The notes under the pieces are model-generated. The model saw only the letters and a list, made by a program, of their open reading frames with translations, made no database searches and had not been told where the DNA came from. Positions 1-8,724 of a DNA stretch of 64,000 nucleotides are shown in pieces. The stretch's first letter is position 1, and every line of letters starts with the position of its first letter. This DNA comes from Streptomyces sp. NBC_01217 (GTDB lineage Bacteria; Actinomycetota; Actinomycetes; Streptomycetales; Streptomycetaceae): contig NZ_CP108538.1 of assembly GCF_035994185.1 (NCBI RefSeq), forward strand, positions 3,782,001 to 3,846,000, in the 5' to 3' direction. The position numbers and the translations under genes were made by a program.

Positions 1-35
1 AAGCAACGGCTGATACTCGCAGCCCACGTCCCCCA

Positions 36-73
36 GCCCGTTCCTCCCGTGAATCAGGACGGGAGGAACGGGC
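36..73. repeat. 15-bp perfect inverted repeat upstream of mobC (candidate oriT hairpin)
   Basis: Arms at 36-50 and 59-73 are perfectly complementary around an 8-nt loop (GAATCAGG). The repeat ends 33 bp before the mobC start. No T-run follows, so a simple terminator is less likely. Inverted repeats beside mobC/relaxase genes are a usual component of oriT in mobilisable elements. The nic site cannot be assigned from the sequence, and a terminator for a gene left of the window remains possible. Confidence 0.45.
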
Positions 74-106
74 CCTCTCCCTCCACCACCGCTTGCAGGA
101 GCCCAC

Positions 107-763
107 ATGCACAGCCCCGACCACGAACCCTCGTCATCACAGCAGCAGCTGACCTCCTCCCCAGCACCAGGCGGAGCAAGGTATCCCGCTGGACCGTCCA
201 CGGGCCGGTTCCACGGGGAAGCCTCCGCCCCGGGGGTGGCGGAGGCACTCGGGCACCAGGGGGTGCCCGAGGAGGAGCAGCTGGTCGGCACCACCGCGTA
301 CCCGCCGCTCCCGCGCGCCGCCGAAGCCGCCGCCCTCCACCGCGTCGCCCGACGCCGTCGGCGCGATCCGAACGGCCAGCGCAAGCAGCGTGTCGACGCC
401 CGCTACAGCGTCGGCGAGAAGGCGGACATCCTGCGCGTGGCCCGGTCGCTGAACATCGCCGGCGCGCACTACGTCGGCGCCGTCGTCATGGCCCACGTGC
501 ACGGCGACCTGGCCCTGCCCGGCCAGCGCACCGCGCTCGACGACTACATCGACGAGCTGACCGCTCTGCGTGGCGAGGTCGCCAGGATCGGCCACAACGT
601 CAACCAGATCGCCAAGAGGCTCAACTCCGGCGGACATCCACACCCTGGGGACAGCAGGCTTCTCGCCCGCGCCGAGCAGACCCTGGCATCGGTCGGCGCC
701 ACCGTCCGCCACATCGCCGCCGCCACGAACCAGGCCGTGTCCACCACGAAGGCCCCCCGGTGA
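107..763 (+). CDS. mobC: MobC-like relaxosome accessory protein
   Basis: This 218-residue protein has a low-complexity N-terminal half. From about residue 85 it carries an Arg-rich, helical MobC-like domain (core VARIGHNVNQIAKRLN), the region that in this family binds oriT DNA and recruits the relaxase. The ATG at 107 has AGGAG six bases upstream. The stop overlaps the relaxase GTG (GTGA), so the two are translationally coupled. A palindrome lies just upstream. The family call rests on the conserved core motif and on the relaxase partner. The N-terminal ~80 residues are not recognisable and may be a linker. Confidence 0.8.
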   Translation: MHSPDHEPSSSQQQLTSSPAPGGARYPAGPSTGRFHGEASAPGVAEALGHQGVPEEEQLVGTTAYPPLPRAAEAAALHRVARRRRRDPNGQRKQRVDARYSVGEKADILRVARSLNIAGAHYVGAVVMAHVHGDLALPGQRTALDDYIDELTALRGEVARIGHNVNQIAKRLNSGGHPHPGDSRLLARAEQTLASVGATVRHIAAATNQAVSTTKAPR

Positions 764-2472
764 TCGCGAAGATCAGCGGCGGCAAGGACACCGGGGGCCT
801 GATCCGCTATCTGTTCGACACCGTCAGGGCCAAGAGCCACACCGACCCCCACCTCGTCGCCTCCTGGGACGGCTTCGCCCCCGACCCCGGCCGCGCCGAC
901 GACATCGACGCCACGAGGAAGCTCCTCGTGGCGGACCTCGACCTCCACGTCAAGCAGGCCAGGCGTCTGGGCCGTGCCCCCGAGCGCCACGTGTGGCACT
1001 GCTCGGTCCGTGCCGCGCCCGAGGACCGGATCCTCGACGACGAGGAGTGGGCCCACGTCGCCCGCCGGATCGTCGCCGCCACCGGCATCGCGCCCGAAGG
1101 TGACCCGGACGGCTGCCGCTGGGTCGCCGTGCGCCACGCCCCCGACCACATCCACATCGCCGCCACCAAGGTCCGCGCCGACCTGCGCACCGCCCGCCAC
1201 TGGAACGACTACCTCACCGCCGACCGCGAACTCGCCGCCATCGAGAAAGAACACGGCCTCTTCGAGGTCGTCCGCGGGGACCGCACGGCCGCCAAGCGAC
1301 CCACCCGTGCCGAACAGGAGAAGGCCCGCCGCGCCGGCCACGACAAGACCGCCCCCGAACGCCTGCGCGCCCTCGTCCGCACCGCCGTGGCCGCCGCAAC
1401 CGGCATGGAGGAGTTCATCCAGTTCCTCAGCCACACCGAGGGCGTGCTCGCCGAGGTCGTTTACTTCCCCTCCGGCGACGTACGCGGCTACAAGGTCGCC
1501 CTCACCGACGGCGCCGACGCACCGATCTGGTACTCGGGTTCCAAGCTCGCCCCGGACCTCTCCCTCCCCAAGATCCAAGAACGCCTGGCCAGCACCGCCC
1601 CGCAGCCCACCATCCAGCCGGGCGTGCGCCGGACCAACCCCTGGCACCATGCCACCGCCGCCACCGAACGCATCCCCCACCATCTCGCCCAGGACGACGA
1701 CCACGCCTCCCAGGCCCACCTCGCCGCCTTCGGCGAAGCCCTCGACGCCCTCCCCCTCCTCGCGCCCCACCCCCTGAAGTCCCAACTCCGCGAAGCGGCA
1801 TTCGTGTTCGAGCGCGCCACCCGCTCCCGCATCCACGCCGAACACCACCACGCCCGCGCCCTGCGCGGCGCCATCCGCGCCATGGTCCGCGAGCCCGCGC
1901 CCAAGGAGGGCGCCGCGCTGGCGATGCTCCTCGACGCCGCGATCCTCGTCGTCATCGCCGCCTCGCACTGGCACCAGCTCCGCCACCACGACCAGCAGGT
2001 CGCCGCAGCCCAGCGGGCACTGCTCCACCTGCAGACCGCCTACGAGCAAGCCGCGCCCGCTCCCCTGGCCGCGCTCGCCCGGAACCGGCCACCAGCGGCG
2101 ACCGCAGCCCGGCACGTCCGCCGCCTCCGCGAGACGCTGCCCGGGCACGCCGAGCAGATCATCGAGGACCCCGCCTTCGACGCCCTCAGCGCCGCCCTCG
2201 CCCACGCGGAAGCAGCAGGCCACAACCCGGACGATCTCCTACGTCAAGCGACCGACCAGCGCGCTCTCCACGACGCCCGCCGCCCCGCACGGGTACTGAC
2301 CTGGCGCGTCCAGCGCCTCAGCGAGCGGCCGGCCCCGAGCGCACGAGCCCGCGCAGCACGAGCCCGCAGCACGGTGACCCCTCGGACCGCGCCCCAGCAC
2401 CCCACCACCCCGGCCCCCGAAACGACCGTCGCGATCACGGCCCCGCAGCGACCACGCCCACGACAGCGCTGA
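760..2472 (+). CDS. Relaxase / mobilisation nuclease
   Basis: This 570-residue protein starts at the GTG that overlaps the mobC stop. The relaxase domain occupies about residues 1-220. HVWHCSVR (77-84) and the His cluster HAPDHIHI (126-133) match the metal-binding HxxxHxH motif of MOB relaxases, which nick oriT and stay covalently attached to the transferred strand. The C-terminal ~300 residues are Ala/Arg/His-rich and helical, and I see no helicase or primase motif there. The frame is open much further 5' (from 49), but that stretch overlaps mobC in another frame and is not the real N-terminus. A partial second copy of its C-terminus lies at 5002-5471. Confidence 0.88.
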   Translation: MIAKISGGKDTGGLIRYLFDTVRAKSHTDPHLVASWDGFAPDPGRADDIDATRKLLVADLDLHVKQARRLGRAPERHVWHCSVRAAPEDRILDDEEWAHVARRIVAATGIAPEGDPDGCRWVAVRHAPDHIHIAATKVRADLRTARHWNDYLTADRELAAIEKEHGLFEVVRGDRTAAKRPTRAEQEKARRAGHDKTAPERLRALVRTAVAAATGMEEFIQFLSHTEGVLAEVVYFPSGDVRGYKVALTDGADAPIWYSGSKLAPDLSLPKIQERLASTAPQPTIQPGVRRTNPWHHATAATERIPHHLAQDDDHASQAHLAAFGEALDALPLLAPHPLKSQLREAAFVFERATRSRIHAEHHHARALRGAIRAMVREPAPKEGAALAMLLDAAILVVIAASHWHQLRHHDQQVAAAQRALLHLQTAYEQAAPAPLAALARNRPPAATAARHVRRLRETLPGHAEQIIEDPAFDALSAALAHAEAAGHNPDDLLRQATDQRALHDARRPARVLTWRVQRLSERPAPSARARAARARSTVTPRTAPQHPTTPAPETTVAITAPQRPRPRQR

Positions 2473-3018
2473 TCACGACCGCGCGGACACCCTGGGAGCA
2501 AGCAGCTCCAGCACTTCCTCCCAGCGGTACCGGTCGGCCCCACCCCCGGCCTTCGGCAGGTGAGGCTCGTACGAGCCGACCAGGACGCCCATCTCCCGCA
2601 GCCGATCAAGGCTCTGCCGGTAAGCGGGATGGGCTGCCTGGGCGGAGTTCAGGTACGGCAGCACGGCCACCGGGACACCCATGGCCGGCGCCTCGCACAG
2701 GATGCCCAGCGCGAGATTGTCGGAGATCCCCGCGGCCCACTTGTTGACCGTGTTGAACGTGGCCGGAGCGACCGCGATCGCGTCCGCGGGGCGCGTCGGA
2801 CGCGGTTCGCCAGGTGCCCGCCAGGCCGATCGGACGGGACGGCCGGTCTGCGTCTCGATCGCCTCCACGTCCAGGAAACCGAGCCCGTCCGGGGTGGTGA
2901 TGACAGCCACGTCCCAGTGCCGTTCCTGCGCCGCGGTAATCAGCCGACCGACGTCGGCGGCGACCCCGGCCGCGCAGACCACGATCTGAAGCACGAGTTC
3001 ATCAGACTGATCGTTCAC
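2473..3018 (-). CDS. HFCD-family flavoprotein (Dfp/CoaC-like decarboxylase fold)
   Basis: This 181-residue protein has the flavoprotein fold of phosphopantothenoylcysteine decarboxylase and EpiD-like enzymes. It shows a beta1 segment LQIVVCAAGVAADVGRL, the substrate-clamp-like ADAIAVAPATFNTVNKWAAGISDNLA and a PYLNSAQAAHPAY segment. GTG 3018 is chosen because AAGGAAG lies about 8 bases upstream; the longer open frame to 3117 has no such signal. It is convergent with the relaxase with no gap. In many Streptomyces such a gene follows an XRE-type regulator and its substrate is unknown. Here the regulator is absent, but a decayed regulator/flavoprotein pair survives at 4.6-5.0 kb. Confidence 0.8.
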   Translation of the reverse strand: MNDQSDELVLQIVVCAAGVAADVGRLITAAQERHWDVAVITTPDGLGFLDVEAIETQTGRPVRSAWRAPGEPRPTRPADAIAVAPATFNTVNKWAAGISDNLALGILCEAPAMGVPVAVLPYLNSAQAAHPAYRQSLDRLREMGVLVGSYEPHLPKAGGGADRYRWEEVLELLAPRVSARS

Positions 3019-3129
3019 TGAAGGCTTCCTTTCGGGTGCAAGATCAATGCAGTCGACGCGGCGGGCTCGTAGGAGTCTGCGCGACTGAGCGATTAACTTG
3101 GCCAGTCGAGCGCTCACACCGACATACAG

Positions 3130-3696
3130 TCAGGTCTGGATCCCTCCGGCTGGGGTACGGCTCAGCACCGCGCGGAATCGCTCCCGTCCGGCACTGACGC
3201 TGGCTTCCCATAGACCTGCGGCGGTACCGGATACGGAGAGCGACTGAAGCCGCTGCTCTTCGCTGCTGAAATCGGCGCCCGTCACATTCTGGTCAAGCAT
3301 GCCCATCGCGGTGAGCGCCGTGTGACCGCAGGAGACCGCGTGCTCGGCGTTTCCAGAACCGTTGGCCAGCAGGGCGTACCGTAGGACCAGACTCGCGAAG
3401 AACGCGTAGGTACCGGCGACATCGGTGATCCCATCCTCGGTTGACTGCCACTCGGGGAACTGCTCCAGTCGGCATGCACGGTCAGCGGCGTCCGGAAGCG
3501 GACGGTCGACGCTCCAGAGGTCGCCCGCAGACTCCCTGTAGAAGCTCACATCGGCCTCCCGGTCCGCCTCACCCGCCCGCAGACCGATGAACATCGGAGC
3601 CATCCGTTCTGCACAGGCTGCAACGTACAGACGAACCGCCTCGTCTGCCCCGGTCTGAAGCTCAGCCACGACGGTCTCTTCCACCAGCGTCTTCAC
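3130..3696 (-). CDS. Hypothetical protein (188 aa)
   Basis: I do not recognise this family. The product is acidic, predicted largely helical, soluble, and has no signal peptide. GTG 3696 is preferred over the open frame to 3714 because a long purine run (GGAGGGGGGAC) sits at the right spacing. A short motif (ggccaagt..gcgctc) 5' of the gene at about 3747-3770 has a degenerate counterpart at 3093-3114 beyond its stop; these could be operator-like sequences. It may be cargo of the mobilisable element. Confidence 0.6.
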   Translation of the reverse strand: MKTLVEETVVAELQTGADEAVRLYVAACAERMAPMFIGLRAGEADREADVSFYRESAGDLWSVDRPLPDAADRACRLEQFPEWQSTEDGITDVAGTYAFFASLVLRYALLANGSGNAEHAVSCGHTALTAMGMLDQNVTGADFSSEEQRLQSLSVSGTAAGLWEASVSAGRERFRAVLSRTPAGGIQT

Positions 3697-3859
3697 ACGC
3701 CGTCCCCCCTCCACGTCCTTTGCTCAACTGGCCATCTCAACCACTCACCGGCCAAGTGGAGCGCTCGGTCACAGTCTGCCGTGGACGCGGTGCTGCACTG
3801 CGGGCTTCATGTGTCGGTGTCCCGTGTCACCGAACTTCATTGTCACGGGGTCTTGTTCG

Positions 3860-4447
3860 TCAGTCCCGGCCACTCTCGGCGACGAGCTGCACCACACCCA
3901 CCCAGGGGAACTCGCCTGTCTTGTGGGCCGCACGCACCCTCCATCGACCGGCAGGGAGCTGCACCAGAGTCTGATCCGGATGTCCCCCATCGGGATACTC
4001 CACTCCCAGATCGGCGCCCGCTTCGGCCGAATCCATCAATACCGCCGGGCCATCAGTGACCCACAGCCCGCTGTCTTCCCATTCGGTGTCGGGATCGGCC
4101 AGGACCGCCTCAACCCCCTCGAACAACTCGTCCTCCGAGTCCGCAGCCAGCCAGCGCACGAACATCAGCTCCTTGGGCAGGAAAGACGTCTTCGCAGGTT
4201 CATCGGCCAGAACAAGCGCGGTGGCGCCGCTTGCGCCCACGGTGATCAGCCCGGCCAAGTCCTCCACCTCGCAGGCACGGTCATAGTCGTCACGGCCACC
4301 GGCATCACCGACAACGGAACCGTCCTCGGTGCATCCACCCCAGGCGTTCACCGAGGACTCCGGAACGACGATCAAGGGGCCGCCCATCGACCGGACCCAC
4401 ACCAGCCCAGCACGGTCACTGCGGTCGGGTTCGTGAGAAACATCCAT
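3860..4447 (-). CDS. Imm21-family immunity protein
   Basis: This protein of up to 195 residues shows the Imm21 signature: MGGPLIVVPESSVNAWGG near the N-terminus, FVRWLAADSE in the middle, and WVTDGPAVLMDSAEAG followed by GRWRVRA towards the C-terminus. Imm21 proteins neutralise polymorphic toxins delivered to kin cells. No toxin gene lies next to it, so it is an orphan immunity gene, a common acquisition on mobile DNA that gives resistance to neighbours' toxins. The start is uncertain: ATG 4447 gives the longest form, and ATG 4387 would begin exactly at MGGPL. Neither has a strong ribosome binding site. Confidence 0.8.
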   Translation of the reverse strand: MDVSHEPDRSDRAGLVWVRSMGGPLIVVPESSVNAWGGCTEDGSVVGDAGGRDDYDRACEVEDLAGLITVGASGATALVLADEPAKTSFLPKELMFVRWLAADSEDELFEGVEAVLADPDTEWEDSGLWVTDGPAVLMDSAEAGADLGVEYPDGGHPDQTLVQLPAGRWRVRAAHKTGEFPWVGVVQLVAESGRD

Positions 4448-4644
4448 GCGCCCAGTCTGGCCGCCCCCACTGACACCGCCCGAAAACCGGCCACCCGACG
4501 AACATCCCCACCCCCACTGGCTACGGTCGCGTCCACTGCCCTCCCGTTCTCCGCCGTTCAGGGCGTTGCTCTACGGGCGCAGACGGTCGACGAGCTGCCG
4601 CGTCGCACGCTCCCTACGAACGCGGTTCCTCGGAAAAACGGCAG

Positions 4645-4742
4645 CGCTCCTGCGCCGCGGTGATCAGCCGGCCGACGTCGGCGGCGACTCCGGCCACGCA
4701 GACCACGATCTGGAGGAGCGGCGTGTCGTGCTGATCGCTCAC
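4645..4742 (-). pseudogene. N-terminal fragment of a second HFCD flavoprotein
   Basis: Reading leftward from GTG 4742, the translation VSDQHDTPLLQIVVCVAGVA continues for about 31 codons closely matching the N-terminus of the intact flavoprotein (VNDQSDELVLQIVVCAAGVA) at 2473-3018. Homology stops abruptly after ...ITAAQER near 4648. Its GTG overlaps the stop of the regulator fragment upstream (TGA 4739-4741), preserving the usual regulator-flavoprotein coupling. The rest of the gene is gone, so this is a relic. Confidence 0.8.
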
Positions 4743-4984
4743 GCGGGTACTCCCAGTTGGCGGCTGAAGTGGTGCAGTTCGGGCAGTGTCCGGCGGCGGT
4801 CGCGGGCTGCCATGTCGGCGACCAGTTCGCGTACGACCGGGCGGCGGACGTCCTGTGCCGCGCAGCTCTCAGCGATGCGCAGCGCCTGGTAGCCGTCGGC
4901 GAGTCTGCCCTGCTGGCTGTAGGCGCGGGCGGCGTCCACCCAGAGCGCGGCCCGGCGCTCGGGTACGGGAATGTGCCGTCGCAT
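4739..4984 (-). pseudogene. C-terminal fragment of an XRE-type regulator (TPR-like domain)
   Basis: The 81 codons encode PERRAALWVDAARAYSQQGR and end RRTLPELHHFSRQLGVPA. This is the characteristic C-terminus of Streptomyces helix-turn-helix/TPR-like regulators that sit upstream of HFCD flavoproteins. The HTH domain and most of the protein are missing, and homology ends near 4984, where relaxase-like sequence begins on the other strand. It is interpreted as one half of a deletion junction between two mobilisation modules. Confidence 0.75.
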
Positions 4985-5001
4985 GAGGGGGGCGGGCAGT
5001 G

Positions 5002-5471
5002 TGCGACCGCCCAGGGATCAAGCCCGTCGCGCCCTCGCCAGCGACGTGCGAGCAGCCGTCCCCGGCCACGCTGGGCGGATCCTCGCCGACCCGGCCTGGC
5101 CCGCGCTCGCCACCGTCCTGGCCGACGCCGAAGCCCGCGGCCACCAACCCCGCCAACTCCTTCGGGAAGCCGCAGCTCAGAGTGAGCTAACCACCGCCCG
5201 CCAACCCGCCCGTGTCCTCATCACCCGCATCCAGCACACTGGCCGAAACCCAGCACCCAACCGCCGCGCCGAAGCCGCCCGCCGACGCTCCGCCCTCGCA
5301 GCCTCGGTCCGCGTCCGGCAGACCCACGACGGTCAGCTTCCGTCGGCGGCTACGCCGCCTACCGAACAGCAGCGCCGACAGAGCCGACAGACACCGTCAG
5401 GCCCGCAGGGGGTTACGTTCCTCCGGGCCTGGAGGAACATACGAGGCTTTCTCGGATCACGCTGTCGCTGA
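5002..5471 (+). pseudogene. C-terminal fragment of a second relaxase
   Basis: From about 5004 the + frame reads VPGHAGRILADPAWPALATV and then ARQPARVLITRIQ. This aligns with the C-terminus of the intact relaxase (LPGHAEQIIEDPAFDALSAA ... ARRPARVLTWRVQ). About the first 440 residues, including the catalytic domain, are missing. The frame runs to a stop at 5471, overlapping the 3' end of the convergent gene at 5413. Divergence between the copies shows that it came from a related but distinct element rather than from a recent duplication. Confidence 0.75.
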
Positions 5472-6531
5472 CGCGCAGAGCTGGCGTCAGTTCTCTTCGC
5501 AGCTCGTCCGAGAGGACCCCTGTGCCGAGGGCGCAGGCGCGCACCAGCGCTCGGCAGTCCTGCACTTGCCGGTCCGTGGCGATCGCGGTGAACAGAGGGT
5601 GAGCCAAGTTCTCGCGGGCCGCGTAGCCGTCCTCGGCGTCCGTCGTCCTGCGGTGGAGGTCTTCGACGATGCGGTGCGCGGCGAGCGCCTCGGCGGAACC
5701 GATCGCGTCGAGGACTGTAAGGCCGAGCCGGGTGTCGAAGACGGTCATCCCGGGTTCGGCCTTCCGTCCGGAGTAGGTCGTCACCAGGTCGGCCAGGTGA
5801 CCGTCGATCAGCTGCCCGGCGTCGCGGCGGCATAGAACCGTCAGGCACGCCGTGACGGCTTGTTCCCATGGGTCGCCGGGCAGCGTGCCGGCGAGGAGAC
5901 CAGCAGCCCCTGCCGTGTCGTTCGCAACGAGGGCGGCGAGTACGGCGACCTGCCGACCGTCGAGCATCCGCTGTCCGATGCCATGGTGGGCTTTGATGTG
6001 CACCAGCGCCTCGGCCCAGCGCCCCTCGGTGGTGAGGGTGCGGGTGCCGTCGGCGAGGAGGACGCGCCACAGCCACGCGCGAACTTCCTGGCGGTCTTCG
6101 CCGGTCGCTGTGAGGTCCGCAGGGACGTTGACGCCCTCGAACCGTGCCGCTGTGCCCGTCTCGACGGCCTTGTACAGGTCGAGGAGTCGCTGGCGCCCCT
6201 CGTCGGCGTGGCCAGCGCGGATCTTGAGGCGGGCGAGGTTGACGACCGGCTCCAGTCCTCGGATCGCGGTCATGCCGGGCAAGGGGCAGGCGTGGAGGTA
6301 GGCGGCGGCGTGCTGGTGGCACATCTCGCGGGCGAGGTCGGGGAGGCCGAGGTCGGAGGCGATGAGCGCGGCCTGGTTGTAGACGGCCGATGCGAGACCC
6401 TGGTCGGCCTTCCTCACCGCGGTGTCGGCCAGGTCGACGAGTGCACGCACACGTTCAGGCAGGGGCAGGCAGGCGGGGCGGAATCGGGCGACGAGCGGGA
6501 AGCGCTGGGCTGTGAGGCCGTGCGGGTCCAT
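5413..6531 (-). CDS. Helical-repeat protein of the FxLD lanthipeptide cluster
   Basis: This 372-residue soluble protein is rich in Ala/Leu/Arg helices with TPR-like spacing (for example ASAVYNQAALIASDLGLPDL). ATG 6531 has GGGGGAG at a good distance. I cannot name a catalytic motif. It is the last gene of the leftward set precursor-lanB-lanC-methyltransferase, 90 bp after the methyltransferase, so a role in the cluster (peptide handling or regulation) is inferred from position only. Its 3' end overlaps the relic relaxase frame on the other strand. Confidence 0.65.
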   Translation of the reverse strand: MDPHGLTAQRFPLVARFRPACLPLPERVRALVDLADTAVRKADQGLASAVYNQAALIASDLGLPDLAREMCHQHAAAYLHACPLPGMTAIRGLEPVVNLARLKIRAGHADEGRQRLLDLYKAVETGTAARFEGVNVPADLTATGEDRQEVRAWLWRVLLADGTRTLTTEGRWAEALVHIKAHHGIGQRMLDGRQVAVLAALVANDTAGAAGLLAGTLPGDPWEQAVTACLTVLCRRDAGQLIDGHLADLVTTYSGRKAEPGMTVFDTRLGLTVLDAIGSAEALAAHRIVEDLHRRTTDAEDGYAARENLAHPLFTAIATDRQVQDCRALVRACALGTGVLSDELRRELTPALRVSDSVIRESLVCSSRPGGT

Positions 6532-6621
6532 GGATCTCCCCCGGGTTGAAAGTAAGGATTGCTGAGGCGACGGTGCCCGCCAGCCGTGTACCGACGGGCA
6601 CCGTCCGCTACGCGTCGTGCG

Positions 6622-8703
6622 TCATCGCCAGTCGACGACGATGCGGTTCAGCGGCGTGTCGAGGACGAAAAGACCGGGGCGCTGCTCGATGGCGGGGGCG
6701 TCGAGGGGCTGGATCTCGAACGTGGCCTCACGGTCGCGGTAGTAGCGGTCCCAGGTACGGATGGCGTCGGCGACCTTCGCGGTCAACTCGTCGCTGCCGG
6801 GGCCGTGGCCGATGACGCCGAACTCCCAGAGCTTGTCGCCCTCGGGGGTCTGCTCCTTCGACAGGCGCCGGGCGAGGTAGGTGACGGCACCCTTGTCGAC
6901 GACCGCGGTCGACGAGGGGTAGGGGTCCTCGGTGAGTAGGGTGCCCTTGGCGCTGCGGGGGAACAGCATCCGGATGAGGCCAGAGGGGAGGGAGCAGGTG
7001 ACGAACAGTTCCATCCACTCCGGCGATTCCATGGCGCGGACCGTCATGCCGGTCCACTCCTCGGTACGCGGCTGGTCAAGCACACCTGCGAGGGCATCGG
7101 CGTCGATGTTGAGCCCGGCGGGGGCCTGGAGCCGTACGGCGCCGTCCGTACTGAGCGGGATCACTCGGCGGTCATCGTCGGCGATGCCCCGCCGAAGCGG
7201 CATGAAGGTGTTCATCTCGCTGCCGAGGGACACCCACCGGCCGTCACGCTGCTCGTAGGCGATGGAGCGAGACACCGTGCCCTTGAGGCGCTGGGGGACG
7301 AGGAGCCGGCCGCCGGGGGCGAGCTGCTGCAGCCAGGCGTGCGGCACCCCGTGGGCGCCGACGGTGGCGATGATCCGGTCGTACTGCGCTGCTTCGGCGT
7401 AGCCGAGAGCCCCGTCGCGGGTCACGGCCTCGGCGTTGGTGATCCCTGCGGCGGCGAGGTGCGCACGGGCGCCTTCCACGAGGTCGTCGTCGACATCGAG
7501 GGTGGTCACGTGTCCGCTCTCGCCGACCAGGTGGGCGAGGAGACCGGCGTTGTAGCCGGTGCCGGCGCCGAGTTCGAGGATGCGCTCGCCGGGCTGAGCT
7601 TCGAGCTGATCCAGCATGAGGGCGACGACGCCTGGATGGGAGGCGCAGGAGATGGAGGTGCCGTCGCTGTCGTACTTGATGTGCACGGGTGCGTTGGCAT
7701 AGGCGTCTTCGAGCGACGCCTCGGGCACGAACACGTGGCGGGGCACGGTCCGCAACGCGGTCTCGACGGCGGGCGTGCGGGCGTGTCCGTCCGCGCGGAG
7801 CTGGTCGACAAGGGCGTTGCGGAGGCGCTCGGCGTCCGCCGTGGGGGTGGTGATCGTGTCGGTGTTCACCGCGCTGACGCTATCGGCGTCGGCCGTTGCC
7901 TCAGTGGGCGATGCGGTCCGGTCACTTGTTCCCATGACTACCTCTCGTGCGATGTGGGACAGGGTTCTCTGGTCGTCCCGGAGGAGACCGGCGCGGTTGG
8001 CGTGGAAGATCACGTGGTGGGCGATGACGGCGCGCAGGCCGCGGGTGAGGGCGCCGCGGGCTGCGAGGTCGGCGAGCATGGCTCCAGCCCGTTCGAAGGC
8101 GGTTACCCACTCGTCATACCTGTGCAGTGGACCGTTCGGGCGGCTGAGGCTGCGGGCATCCGCGGTCATCAACTTAAGCATGGGCGTGATCAGTTCGGCG
8201 GATCGTTCGGGGTGTGGTGGATTGGTGACCGGTCGAAGAGCTGCGACCTTCGCCCATACGTCGCCCTGTTCGAACCAGTCGAGTCCGGCGCCGCGCATCA
8301 TGGCGCTCGCGAGCAGGATGGCGGTTTCCCGGCGTCCCAAGTGCACCAGGCCCGGCTGGTAGGTGAGCAGGTGGCGGGAGTCACGGTGGAAGAGTTCGTG
8401 GCCCGCATCCATGGCCTCGGGCCCACCGAATGCGTCGGTCTCGGGCTCGTAGACGCAGGGCAGGCTCGACACGACCACGGCGTCGCCGATGAGGTCGCTC
8501 AGGAGTGACTCGATTGCTGATGAGGGCTTGTCGGCGAGGTAACGCAGTGGCCAAGGCTGCTTGTTCATGAACCACCAGCCGGTGAGCTGCCCGTCGGCCT
8601 CAGCCGCGATCAAGGCGGGGCCGAGGCGTTCGGCGATGGTGCGGCGGGCGCTCTCGCGGTCGACGAAGGTGATGTTGTGCTGGTGCCAGAGATCGGGAGG
8701 CAT
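6622..8703 (-). CDS. FxLD-system methyltransferase (dehydratase-C-like domain fused to PIMT-type enzyme)
   Basis: This 693-residue two-domain protein matches the FxLD-system methyltransferase architecture. Residues 1-250 resemble the thiopeptide-type/SpaB-C domain (WHQHNITFVDRESA, PLRYLADK, YDEW). After an acidic Thr-rich linker, residues 290-500 are a protein-L-isoaspartate O-methyltransferase-like domain with the SAM motif LELGAGTG at 376-383 and the upstream DGTSISCASHPGVVALMLD. About 190 further residues follow. In other class I lanthipeptides PIMT-like enzymes methylate an Asp of the modified peptide, giving aspartimide or isoaspartate. The precursor core here has an adjacent Asp-Asp-Asn. 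ATG 8703 is preceded by AAGGA. Confidence 0.88.
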   Translation of the reverse strand: MPPDLWHQHNITFVDRESARRTIAERLGPALIAAEADGQLTGWWFMNKQPWPLRYLADKPSSAIESLLSDLIGDAVVVSSLPCVYEPETDAFGGPEAMDAGHELFHRDSRHLLTYQPGLVHLGRRETAILLASAMMRGAGLDWFEQGDVWAKVAALRPVTNPPHPERSAELITPMLKLMTADARSLSRPNGPLHRYDEWVTAFERAGAMLADLAARGALTRGLRAVIAHHVIFHANRAGLLRDDQRTLSHIAREVVMGTSDRTASPTEATADADSVSAVNTDTITTPTADAERLRNALVDQLRADGHARTPAVETALRTVPRHVFVPEASLEDAYANAPVHIKYDSDGTSISCASHPGVVALMLDQLEAQPGERILELGAGTGYNAGLLAHLVGESGHVTTLDVDDDLVEGARAHLAAAGITNAEAVTRDGALGYAEAAQYDRIIATVGAHGVPHAWLQQLAPGGRLLVPQRLKGTVSRSIAYEQRDGRWVSLGSEMNTFMPLRRGIADDDRRVIPLSTDGAVRLQAPAGLNIDADALAGVLDQPRTEEWTGMTVRAMESPEWMELFVTCSLPSGLIRMLFPRSAKGTLLTEDPYPSSTAVVDKGAVTYLARRLSKEQTPEGDKLWEFGVIGHGPGSDELTAKVADAIRTWDRYYRDREATFEIQPLDAPAIEQRPGLFVLDTPLNRIVVDWR

Positions 8704-8724
8704 AGGGGTCCTTCGGTCGGTGAA

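Noticed and set aside
544..2223. 559-codon antisense frame across the relaxase
   Set aside because: Gly/Val-rich shadow of the relaxase coding strand without a start signal.
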